A DNA stretch of 47,386 bases, taken from Myxococcales bacterium. Its GTDB lineage: Bacteria; Myxococcota_A; Polyangia; Polyangiales; Polyangiaceae. Location of the stretch: contig JAAFHV010000041.1 in assembly GCA_013297655.1 (NCBI GenBank), forward strand, positions 1 to 47,386, read 5' to 3'. The position numbers were made by a program, and so were the translations under genes. The notes under the pieces are model-generated. The model worked only from the letters and a program-made list of their open reading frames with translations, ran no database searches and had not been told where the DNA came from. Positions within the stretch are counted from its first letter, which is position 1. The number at the start of each line of letters is the position of its first letter. Shown piece after piece: positions 1 through 7,302 of the stretch.

Positions 1-56
1 GGGAAAAACCGATGCCCTCGCGGGCGGCGAGGCTCGCGAGGGCATCGGTTTTTCCC
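1..56. repeat. 22-bp perfect inverted repeat at the window edge
   Basis: Bases 1-22 and 35-56 are exact reverse complements separated by 12 bases. The hairpin lies inside the open frame of the FHA protein. It starts at base 1 of the window, so it may be a real coding hairpin or a fold-back assembly artefact at a contig end. Confidence 0.8.
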
Positions 57-1060
57 GGCTGCGGCGGGGCAGCGGTGGGCTTGCGCGGCGGGATCGAAGC
101 CTCGCGGACCGCAGGGGGAGCCTCGCGTGCGATGGTCTCGCGCGCACCGGCGGGGACCGGCGCAATCGGCGGAGGCGCCTCGCGTGCGACCGAGGGCTGC
201 GGCACACGCACCGGCGGCGGCATCGACTCGGGGCGTCCCGGAGGGGCCGAGTTTCGGCGCGCCGCGGGCGCGGGACCTTGCGCCATCGCGGGCGGCTGTT
301 GCATCGGCGGCATGCCGACCTGCATCATCGGAGCTTGCACCTCCGAGGGAAGCGGAGGCGGCCCGCCGCTCGTGCCCGGATTTCGGAGCATTTGGGGCGC
401 CGCACCGAGCGGCGCGACCTGGTTGAGCGGCATCGTTTGCTGACGCGGGGGCGCGCTCGCGCCGGGCTGAATCACGCGCGGCTTGTGGATCTCGCTGTCG
501 TCCGCTTCTTCCGCGGGCTGCACGACCGAAGCTTCGTTCCGACCCGGCACGGGACGCGCGCCCGGGGGATGAGTCGACGCCTTCAACGTTACGGCCGGAC
601 CGTTCGTCATCGGCCGCGGCATCATTGGCTGCGGCGCTTGCGAAGGCTGCTGCTGAACCGGCGGCGGCATCGGCGACACCATCGGCGCGATGGGCGGAGC
701 GAGGCCGGCCTCGCGAGCGAGCGTGCTCTCGTCGTTCGCGCCGGGCTCGGGTGGCGAGCCGCCGAGCTCCTGGCTCCCCTCGAGCCGGATGACGAAGTCG
801 CCGATGAAGATCTTGTCGCCCTCGCGGACCACGGTCGCTTGCGCGATCTTCTTACCGTTGACGTAGGTGCCGTTGGTGCTCTTGAGGTCCGTGACGATGA
901 AGCGTCCGTCACGGAAGAGGAGGCGGGCGTGATGCTTCGAGACGTTGCCTTTCGGCAGCATCAAATCGTTGCCTTGGACACGACCGACGTTGATCTCGCT
1001 CTTGTCGTAGGCTTCGCGGCGCTCGGGGCCGCCCTTCTCGCTGATGATGATCGCGAACAT
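1..1060 (-). CDS. FHA domain protein, 3' end cut by the window
   Basis: The reading frame runs leftward from an ATG at 1058-1060 and is open to base 1, so the C-terminus is missing. Residues 1-75 form a forkhead-associated domain: the core has GR at the first strand, then KGNVSKHHARL, then LKSTNGTYVNG, which are the phosphothreonine-binding loops. Seeing these motifs makes the domain call firm. After it comes a long Pro/Gln/Ala/Met-rich, probably disordered linker without a recognisable domain. FHA domains bind phosphothreonine peptides, so a role downstream of Ser/Thr kinases such as those at 7.3-10.8 kb is reasonable but inferred. Myxobacterial proteins of this type often carry another domain further on, which cannot be seen here. 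Confidence 0.85.
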   Translation of the reverse strand, partial: MFAIIISEKGGPERREAYDKSEINVGRVQGNDLMLPKGNVSKHHARLLFRDGRFIVTDLKSTNGTYVNGKKIAQATVVREGDKIFIGDFVIRLEGSQELGGSPPEPGANDESTLAREAGLAPPIAPMVSPMPPPVQQQPSQAPQPMMPRPMTNGPAVTLKASTHPPGARPVPGRNEASVVQPAEEADDSEIHKPRVIQPGASAPPRQQTMPLNQVAPLGAAPQMLRNPGTSGGPPPLPSEVQAPMMQVGMPPMQQPPAMAQGPAPAARRNSAPPGRPESMPPPVRVPQPSVAREAPPPIAPVPAGARETIAREAPPAVREASIPPRKPTAAPPQPGKTDALASLAAREGIGFS

Positions 1061-1259
1061 GCGCCTCGTCTCGGGTCTTCACGGCTCGCGCGGCCGACGG
1101 ACGAGGCCTCAAAGCGAGGACTCGAGGCTCTTTGCGCGCTCTGCGGGGCATTGTCCTTTTCCGGAACAGCCACTGTCAATCTCGTCGCAACGATTCTGCG
1201 AGATTGCGGGTCCGTGCCCGAGAACGGCGCCGAGCGCGCTTAGCGTTTGCGTCGGCGGC

Positions 1260-1445
1260 TCAGTCGCGAGAGCGACGCTCTTCGACCTCGGACGTGACCA
1301 CCCCGAGGAGCTCGCCGGCGAGCGCGACCACGTCTTTCTCTGAGTAACCGCTCGCTTGAAGCTCCCGGTAAATCGACTTCGCCAAAATCGCGAGGGCGCG
1401 GGGGTCACGAGCAAGGGAGGCCTGCGGAAGGGGGAGAAGAGCCAT
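1260..1445 (-). CDS. small conserved-looking hypothetical protein (61 aa)
   Basis: A 61-residue protein starting at the ATG 1443-1445 (MALLPLPQASLA). A longer version from a GTG at 1529 exists, but its extra 28 residues look like non-coding translation. The body is a helical, charged sequence (LAKSIYRELQASGYS, DVVALAGELLGVVT) that looks like a short helix-turn-helix-sized bundle rather than a membrane or secreted protein. The sequence after the second serine fits a soluble regulatory or adaptor protein, but no family is recognised. It ends 199 bases upstream of the FHA gene start on the same strand, so both might be co-transcribed. No clear Shine-Dalgarno sequence is present. Confidence 0.55.
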   Translation of the reverse strand: MALLPLPQASLARDPRALAILAKSIYRELQASGYSEKDVVALAGELLGVVTSEVEERRSRD

Positions 1446-1746
1446 ACTTTGAACCGCTTGCAAACAAGGTCCGTGCCATCTCGATTTTCCCTGGAAAGTG
1501 TTGCTTTCGCCCCTCGCCGTCCCCCCCACGTGCGTAGCGTTCTTTCCATTCCGGTTCGCGTACCGCGAAATCGACTACGCAGCACCGAGGTGTCGAGGAG
1601 GCCCATTGCGCCCCCGAGTGACACGCACCGGGCTCGTCCGTCGAGCGCTTCACCCGGCGCAGCGGCCTCGACCTTTCTGCACGTGCACCGGCGGAGGGAC
1701 GCTTCGGAACCGGCGTCGAATTCCGTCATGGTAAACAGGGGCCGCG
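1446..1746. other. intergenic region between divergent genes
   Basis: Divergent spacer between the small protein (minus) and the GT-C-like protein (plus). It should hold both promoters. I see no RNA gene, no strong dyad and no convincing -35/-10 pair; a GGGG stretch just before 1747 can serve as ribosome binding site for the plus-strand gene. Confidence 0.5.
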
Positions 1747-3549
1747 ATGGCGAAAGGTCCGGAAAGCGACGCGGGTCGGGACGACGGCTCGACCAACCTG
1801 GCGGCGCGGGGTGACACGAGCGGCCTCGAAGAGGGCGACGCGCCGGCGTCGAGCGGCGTCGCAACGGGCGACGGCTCACTCGAGCCCCTCGACGGCCGCG
1901 CGTCGACGAAACCGCCCTCGGGAGCTCCAGCGGCTCGCGACGGCTCGCTCGACACGAGCGGCGACGCGGCCCGCGGCGAGCCCGCGACGCCCGCCGACCA
2001 CGGTTCGGCGTTCGCAGAAGCCCCCGCAGACGGTCCCGCCGACGCCGCACCGCCCATGACCGCGACCGATGGCTCCGAAGGAGCTTTGGACGCCGAGCCA
2101 CGAAAAGGGAATCGGAGCTGGCTTCGCGCCGAGTCGCGCAGCCGTCGCCTCCTGCTCGCGCTCCTCGTTTACGTCGTGTGCGTGCTCGTGTTCGCTGCGG
2201 TGGCGGGAAAGCCGCGCCTCACTCAGCACACCGCGTTCAACCATTACGCGCACCTCGCGGACGCGTGGATCCACGGGCGCCAAGATCTCCGCAACGGCGC
2301 GCCGGCGTACGCGATGGGGAACGACTTCGCCGAATACAACGGCAAGACTTACATCAGCTTTCCCCCCTTCCCCGCGGTGCTCATGGTGCCGTTCGTCGCG
2401 ATGGCGGGGAGCCCGGAGGAGTTCCGAGACGGGCAGTTCTTGGTGTGGCTCGCGGGAGTCGGGCCGGCCGTGCTCTTCCTCGTGCTGGAGAAGCTCCGCC
2501 GCGGGCGCACGTCGCAACGAACCGAGGGCGAGAACCTAGCGCTCGCGTTCTTGCTCGCTTTCGGGACGGTCTATTTCTTCACGGCGGTCGAGGGCACGGT
2601 CTGGTTCGCCGCGCACGTGGTGGGCCTCGGAGCCGTCGCGCTCTACTTGCTGTTCGCGCTCGACGCGGAGCGACCGTTTCTTGCTGGCCTCTGCCTCGCG
2701 GCGGCATGGACGAGCCGCCCGTCGACGATGCTGCTCGGGGTCGTGTTCGCGATCGAAGCTTTGCGAATCGCGACCGCCGCGCGCGGCGGGCTGCCGGTGG
2801 AGGGATCGCTCGAAGCTCGGCTCCGTGCGCTGCGAACACGCATCGACTTTGGTCTATTGGCGCGAAAGATCGTGCCGTTCGCGATCCCGATCGCGGCTTC
2901 GATCGCGCTCGCATCGACCTCGAACTACCTTCGCTTCGGGACGATGGATCCCTCTGCGTTCGGCCACGAGCACCTCTCGGTCGTGTGGAAGGGGCGCATC
3001 CAGGCGTGGGGTCTCTTCGGCTACCACTACCTCCCGAAGAACCTCGGCGTCATGCTCACGATCCTTCCGTGGCGACCGCCCCAGCACATGGCGTGCTTCG
3101 AGGGACAGCCGCTCGGCTTCGTCGCTTCCCTCGTCGCTTTCGTGAAGGGGCTCTTCGGCCAGCACCCTGCGTGCACGCCGTTCAGAATCAACGAGCACGG
3201 CCTCGCGCTGTGGTTCACGACGCCGCTCTACTTCTGGCTCTTCCGACCGAAGTCGCGCACGTACACGTTCAACCTCGTCGCTCTCGCGGCGTTCCTGCCC
3301 TTCACCCTCGACCTGCTCTACCAGAACAGCGGATGGCGGCAGTTCGGCTACCGATTCTCCAACGATTACGCCGTGTTGCTATTTGTCCTATTGGCGCTCG
3401 GGGGCAGGCCGATGGGCGCCCTTTGGAAGGCGTGCGCGGTGTGGAGCGTGGCTTGGAATCTGTTCGGCGCGGCCACCTTCGACCGCGGCGATCACGAGCG
3501 GTTCTACTTCCGCGAGGGCACGCAGACCGTCCTCTACCAGAACGACTGA
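1747..3549 (+). CDS. multi-pass membrane protein, GT-C glycosyltransferase-like
   Basis: 600 residues. The first ~125 are hydrophilic and low in complexity (Ala, Gly, Asp, Ser, Pro). A first membrane helix follows (LLLALLVYVVCVLVFAAVAG) and then about eight to ten more. Between the first two helices is a conserved-looking extracytoplasmic segment (HLADAWIHGRQDL, then NDFAEYNGKTYISFPPFPAV). Such a large first loop followed by many helices is the architecture of GT-C enzymes, which transfer sugars from lipid-linked donors. The catalytic acidic residue expected in that loop could be one of the Asp/Glu in these motifs. The GT-C assignment is inference from topology. It is monocistronic, with the start chosen at the first ATG after a G-rich SD. 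Confidence 0.7.
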   Translation: MAKGPESDAGRDDGSTNLAARGDTSGLEEGDAPASSGVATGDGSLEPLDGRASTKPPSGAPAARDGSLDTSGDAARGEPATPADHGSAFAEAPADGPADAAPPMTATDGSEGALDAEPRKGNRSWLRAESRSRRLLLALLVYVVCVLVFAAVAGKPRLTQHTAFNHYAHLADAWIHGRQDLRNGAPAYAMGNDFAEYNGKTYISFPPFPAVLMVPFVAMAGSPEEFRDGQFLVWLAGVGPAVLFLVLEKLRRGRTSQRTEGENLALAFLLAFGTVYFFTAVEGTVWFAAHVVGLGAVALYLLFALDAERPFLAGLCLAAAWTSRPSTMLLGVVFAIEALRIATAARGGLPVEGSLEARLRALRTRIDFGLLARKIVPFAIPIAASIALASTSNYLRFGTMDPSAFGHEHLSVVWKGRIQAWGLFGYHYLPKNLGVMLTILPWRPPQHMACFEGQPLGFVASLVAFVKGLFGQHPACTPFRINEHGLALWFTTPLYFWLFRPKSRTYTFNLVALAAFLPFTLDLLYQNSGWRQFGYRFSNDYAVLLFVLLALGGRPMGALWKACAVWSVAWNLFGAATFDRGDHERFYFREGTQTVLYQND

Positions 3550-3607
3550 GCGCCGCCGCGCCGCGCCCGAGGAGACGGGGGATGGGCACGCGCGCCGAAC
3601 GCGACCG

Positions 3608-4375
3608 CTACTTGGCGGGGACCGGCGGCGCCTTCTCGCGGGCGATGGTGACCTTCTTCATCGTGACGGGGGAAGCCGGGCGCTCTCCGAGCACGGGCGT
3701 GGACGCGATGGCGTGGACCACGTCGATCGGCGCGCACTCGCCGAAGATCGTGTATCCGCCGTCGAGGTGCTTCGCTGCGTCGTCGGTGATGAAAAACTGG
3801 GCGCTGTTGGTGTCCGGGCCGCGGTTCGCCATGCACAGAAGACCAGCGCGATCGTGGCGCGCGCCAGCCCAGACCTCGTCCTTGATCGTGTAGCCCGCCT
3901 CGCCGCTGCCGGTGCCCTTGGCGTCGCCGCCTTGGATCATGAAGCCCTTGATGATGCGATGAAACGTGGTGCCGTCGTAAGCCGGCTTGGTGACCCAGGT
4001 CTCGGTCGAGGGGTCTTTCCAGGGCCGCTTGCCGGTGGCGAGACCGACGAAGTTCGCCACCGTGACAGGGGCCTTGTCCTCGAAGAGCTTGCACGTGAGG
4101 GCGCCCTTGTTCGTCTCGATCGTGGCGAGCAGGGCGCCGGTACCCGGGATGTCGCGGACCGCTTCGGCGAGGGTGAAGCGCCCACCGAAAGGATCTTGGC
4201 CCTTCGCGCTCGACGCGCCGACGGTGGGTTGGCCTCCCGGAGAGCCTACGCTCGCGTTCGGTGCCGCAGGCGCGACGGCCGGATCGGCGTGCACGGGCGC
4301 GGGCTCGGGCGGCGCGCTTTTGGAGCATCCGAGGGCACCGACGACGAGGAGAGAAGCAAAAGCGACCTTACGCAT
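3608..4375 (-). CDS. cyclophilin-type peptidyl-prolyl isomerase lipoprotein
   Basis: 255 residues. The N-terminus is a lipoprotein signal (MRKVAFASLLVVGALGC) with Cys17 as the likely lipidated residue, followed by an Ala/Pro-rich linker. From about residue 80 there is a cyclophilin domain: FHRIIKGFMIQGGD carries the catalytic Arg, and SAQFFIT and the GGYTIFG segment complete the active-site groove. Cyclophilins catalyse cis-trans isomerisation of prolyl bonds during folding; the signal places this one outside the cytoplasmic membrane. It converges with the upstream plus-strand gene, 58 bases away. About 140 bases separate its start from the next minus-strand gene. Confidence 0.93.
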   Translation of the reverse strand: MRKVAFASLLVVGALGCSKSAPPEPAPVHADPAVAPAAPNASVGSPGGQPTVGASSAKGQDPFGGRFTLAEAVRDIPGTGALLATIETNKGALTCKLFEDKAPVTVANFVGLATGKRPWKDPSTETWVTKPAYDGTTFHRIIKGFMIQGGDAKGTGSGEAGYTIKDEVWAGARHDRAGLLCMANRGPDTNSAQFFITDDAAKHLDGGYTIFGECAPIDVVHAIASTPVLGERPASPVTMKKVTIAREKAPPVPAK

Positions 4376-4515
4376 GTCGCCCCCTTACCATGACGACCGG
4401 AGGCAAGCGAAATCGCAGGGGACGCCTCCTCGAACAGGAGCTCCGTGGGCGTGCAGCGGGCCGCCGCTCCTCTCGCGCTGCGGGTCAACACCGCCCACCG
4501 CTCGCCGGGTGGCGA

Positions 4516-5124
4516 TCAGCCCGGGAGCTTGGCCTTCATTCCTGCCTTCACGCCGTGCGCCTTGCACCAGCCGCCGTTCGTCTCGAGGACGAAGCGCGAG
4601 GGCTTACGCACGGTGCGCTGCTCCTCGTTCAGCGTAGGCACGTTCTCGAGGATGCCGACCACCGTTCCGTCGTCGTCGAGAAAGAGCATGTCGAGCGAGA
4701 TGCATGTATTCCGCATCCAAAAGATCTGCTCCTCGCGGCGGGGCATGCGAAAGAGCATCCCGCGATCTTCTGGCATGCTCGTGCGATACATGAGCCCGCG
4801 GGTGACCTCGTGCTCGGTTCGCGCGATCTCCGCCTCGAGCTTGGCTTTCGCCTCCGGGAACTCGATCGGGCGAAGGACGGGCGTGGTGGGCGGATCCGGA
4901 TCCTTCGGACAAGCCGCGTTCGGACCGGACGGGACCGCCTTCGGCTCGCTCTCGGTCGAGGTCGTCGTCGTGGTCGCGATCGGCGCGACCGTGGGCTTCG
5001 GCGTGGTCGCGCTCTCTACGGTGGAGGGAGGCGGGAGCTCCTCCGGTGCGCGACGGCAACCCGCCGACGACGCGACGAAGGCAAAGGCAAAGACAACGGC
5101 AGGGGCGATACGAAGGGCGACCAT
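4516..5124 (-). CDS. DUF192 domain lipoprotein
   Basis: 202 residues from the ATG at 5122-5124. The frame is open further upstream, but only this start gives a normal lipoprotein signal (VALRIAPAVVFAFAFVASSAGC) with Cys as acylation site. A Pro/Thr-rich linker of about 60 residues leads to a C-terminal DUF192 domain (PF02643): RGLMYRTSMPEDRGMLF, then FWMRNTCISLDMLF, then a final NGGWCKAHGVKAG. These are the family's most conserved blocks. DUF192 proteins are small extracytoplasmic beta-rich proteins with no settled function. The next gene on this strand is the cyclophilin lipoprotein, so co-transcription of two envelope lipoproteins is possible. Confidence 0.88.
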   Translation of the reverse strand: MVALRIAPAVVFAFAFVASSAGCRRAPEELPPPSTVESATTPKPTVAPIATTTTTSTESEPKAVPSGPNAACPKDPDPPTTPVLRPIEFPEAKAKLEAEIARTEHEVTRGLMYRTSMPEDRGMLFRMPRREEQIFWMRNTCISLDMLFLDDDGTVVGILENVPTLNEEQRTVRKPSRFVLETNGGWCKAHGVKAGMKAKLPG

Positions 5125-5420
5125 CGAGAACCGGAGATAGCCGATCGCACGCGCGAGCGGAGCGGAGGATCGTCGGCCGGGTGGCGGCACGCGCGCGCAA
5201 TGGGTGCATACTGCATAGATACCGCGGCCGTCGCCAGCGGCGCCGGATACCCATTTCGAGCGGCGCGAGCCGCGAAAAGGCGCTGTCGATAAAGATGACG
5301 AGGCGTCGCTACGCGCAGGAATTCTCATTGATTTCGGCCTTTTCAGTCGCATTCGGGCCGTTCGCTCTCCAGAATAAGCGTTGCCATGTCTGGCGGAAAC
5401 AAAGCACTCTTGGAGACGCG

Positions 5421-6212
5421 ATGAGCTTCGGATCCGACGACCGGGGGGCGCCGTCCAGTCTCAGGGGGTGGCTCTCCGAGGTTTATTTCCCCGCCATTCT
5501 GGAAGGCGCCCTCGAACCGCTCCTCCTTCGCCTCGGCTCACGGGCGACGGTAGACGAGCCCATGTTCGGCAAGAGCGTTGGGCTCGAGGCGCTCGCCGAG
5601 CACCTCGCGCAGCTCTCGAAGCGCTTGACGGAGACCAAGGCCACCTACGATCGTTATGCGTTCGTCACTGGCATCGACCGCGACATGACGGAAGGCACGC
5701 TCGCGTTCGATCGCGACGACCTCCGCCTCGCGTTGCCGGTCGCGGTGGTCGCGGAGCGACGCAAGTCACGTGAGGTAGAGCTCCGGGTGTACTGCCGCGG
5801 ACGCGAGCTCCCGCGCACGTCGCCTCGGGCCGCTCCGTTCATCCCGCCCCTCCCCGCCGTGCTGCCGGACAACGTGCGTCAGCTCCTCGACTGCTTCGCG
5901 AGCGGCGATGCCGCTGGCGCCGCGAACCTCTTCGACGCCGTGAGCTTCACGCGCGAGCCCACCGCGCGGCAGCGCGAGGGCCGAGACGCCATCGAGCTCG
6001 GCTTCAAGAGCCTCATCGGCGAGGGCGTCGAGCTCTACCCGACCGGCAGCGCCGACGACGGAAGGCACTGCGTCGTCGAGGGCGCCCTCATGCGCGTCGC
6101 CGGCTCGCAGATCCGACCGACGCCGAGCTTGTTCGTGATCGAACGAAGCGACCAGGGTCTGTTTCGCTCGCTCCGCATCTACGACGACGCGCTCGCCAGC
6201 ACCGAGGCGTAG
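5421..6212 (+). CDS. protein with two NTF2/SnoaL-like halves
   Basis: 263 residues from the ATG at 5421, preceded by TGGAG. The frame extends upstream to 5046, but that extension overlaps the divergent promoter region and reads like non-coding sequence. The protein looks like two tandem NTF2-like cone folds. Residues ~15-130 have helix WLSEVYFPAILEGALEPL, then strands ending ELRVYCR. Residues ~150-260 have helix VRQLLDCFASGDAAGAANLF, then HCVVEGALMRV and LFVIERSDQGLFRSLRIYDD. NTF2-like domains act as small enzymes (SnoaL-type) or ligand-binding scaffolds. No catalytic Asp/His pair can be assigned by eye, so the function is unknown. No membrane or signal sequence is present. Confidence 0.72.
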   Translation: MSFGSDDRGAPSSLRGWLSEVYFPAILEGALEPLLLRLGSRATVDEPMFGKSVGLEALAEHLAQLSKRLTETKATYDRYAFVTGIDRDMTEGTLAFDRDDLRLALPVAVVAERRKSREVELRVYCRGRELPRTSPRAAPFIPPLPAVLPDNVRQLLDCFASGDAAGAANLFDAVSFTREPTARQREGRDAIELGFKSLIGEGVELYPTGSADDGRHCVVEGALMRVAGSQIRPTPSLFVIERSDQGLFRSLRIYDDALASTEA

Positions 6213-6270
6213 AGCGCCCGCGCAGCACGGAGAACGGCCTGCGAACGCAGAACACCTCGCGCGCGCCTCT

Positions 6271-6453
6271 TCAGCTCTTCTTCTTGAACGAGCGCTCGAA
6301 GAGGATCGACAAGATGCCGGCCGCGATGCCGACGCCGAACGTGGAGGCGTAGCCCATGGAGCCACCGCACGCCGATCCATGAGGATTGCATGCAAATGCG
6401 ACCTGCGGGGCGACGAAGACGGTGAGGAACGCGGCGGCCTGAGCGAGCTTCAT
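6271..6453 (-). CDS. small exported or membrane protein (60 aa)
   Basis: 60 residues from the ATG at 6451-6453. The first 21 residues are a good Sec signal (MKLAQAAAFLTVFVAPQVAFA). After likely cleavage, a short Cys/Gly-containing stretch (CNPHGSACGGS) leads into one hydrophobic helix (STFGVGIAAGILSILF) and a basic tail (ERSFKKKS). The mature protein would be a tiny membrane protein with its C-terminus probably in the cytoplasm. No family is recognised. It is 95 bases downstream of the next minus-strand gene, possibly in the same transcript. The longer frame upstream of this ATG overlaps the neighbouring gene antisense-like and was rejected. Confidence 0.65.
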   Translation of the reverse strand: MKLAQAAAFLTVFVAPQVAFACNPHGSACGGSMGYASTFGVGIAAGILSILFERSFKKKS

Positions 6454-6548
6454 GAGAAGAGCGTAGCAAGTCGCGTAGGAATCCTCGAGTCGAACAGCGC
6501 GTAGGGAAAAGTACGTTTCGCTTCGACGAACGCGCCTTCCGCGGGGCG

Positions 6549-7193
6549 CTACGGGCCGTACGTCGCGACGATCGAGAGCTTGTAGCGGGCGTGGGTGTGG
6601 GTCACGCCCTCGAGCGGGATCGCTTGCACCTTCGGGCGGATGGCGTGGGTGCAGCCGGCGACGACCTTCGGGTTCTTGAACGAGCGACCTGCGCGCGGCA
6701 GTTGCAACGTGATCGGCGATTTTTTGCGCGCGAAGCTGACGTCGAGCACGTACTCCACCGTGCCCGCGCCCGCCGACTCCGGCACGCACGCGCCCGAAGA
6801 TTCGATCGCTTTCGCGAAGGCCTGTTCGATCGCCGGGAGACGATCGCACACCTCTCCGGCGGGCTTCTTTCCGTCCTGGCAGGACACAGCGCGCACCTCG
6901 GCGAGCTTCACCTTCGGCGCTGGCGACGCGCTCGGCGCAGACGCCGGCCCCGGCGCGCCAGTGACCAACGAGGCCTCCTGGCTTGGATCACCAGCGTCGT
7001 GGGGCTGCGCGAGCTCCTCCGCGCGCGGGCGCCGCCACCAGTAGAGCGCGGCGGCGACGAGCACGAACGGCAAAAAGAGCGCGCCCAGAAGCTGGAGCCT
7101 ACCCGAGCGCTCGGCCCCGACCTCGGCGAAGCTCTTTCGCGACGGTCGCGGCTCCGAGGGCGGATGCGACGGCTTGCGCTGGGAATCGGTCAT
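6549..7193 (-). CDS. single-pass membrane-anchored hypothetical protein
   Basis: 214 residues. A cytoplasmic, Pro/Ser-rich N-terminus of ~32 residues precedes one transmembrane helix (LQLLGALFLPFVLVAAALYWW). A Pro/Ala/Ser linker then leads to an extracytoplasmic domain of ~120 residues with a disulfide-capable Cys pattern (SCQDG, EVCDRLP, GACVPES, AGCTHA). The C-terminal part (VEYVLDVSFARKKSPITLQL, then YKLSIVATYGP) looks like an alternating beta-strand domain, loosely like TonB/AgmX C-terminal folds, but that link is weak. The short lead to the downstream 60-residue membrane protein suggests an operon. No function can be assigned. Confidence 0.68.
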   Translation of the reverse strand: MTDSQRKPSHPPSEPRPSRKSFAEVGAERSGRLQLLGALFLPFVLVAAALYWWRRPRAEELAQPHDAGDPSQEASLVTGAPGPASAPSASPAPKVKLAEVRAVSCQDGKKPAGEVCDRLPAIEQAFAKAIESSGACVPESAGAGTVEYVLDVSFARKKSPITLQLPRAGRSFKNPKVVAGCTHAIRPKVQAIPLEGVTHTHARYKLSIVATYGP

Positions 7194-7302
7194 GTCGAAG
7201 CGGACGCCTGTTTATCACGAAAGCGCCTAGATGCTCGTCTTGCCGTCGCTCACCCGCGACCCGCGGTCAGCCCGGCATACATTCAACTCAGACCCGGGCC
7301 CG

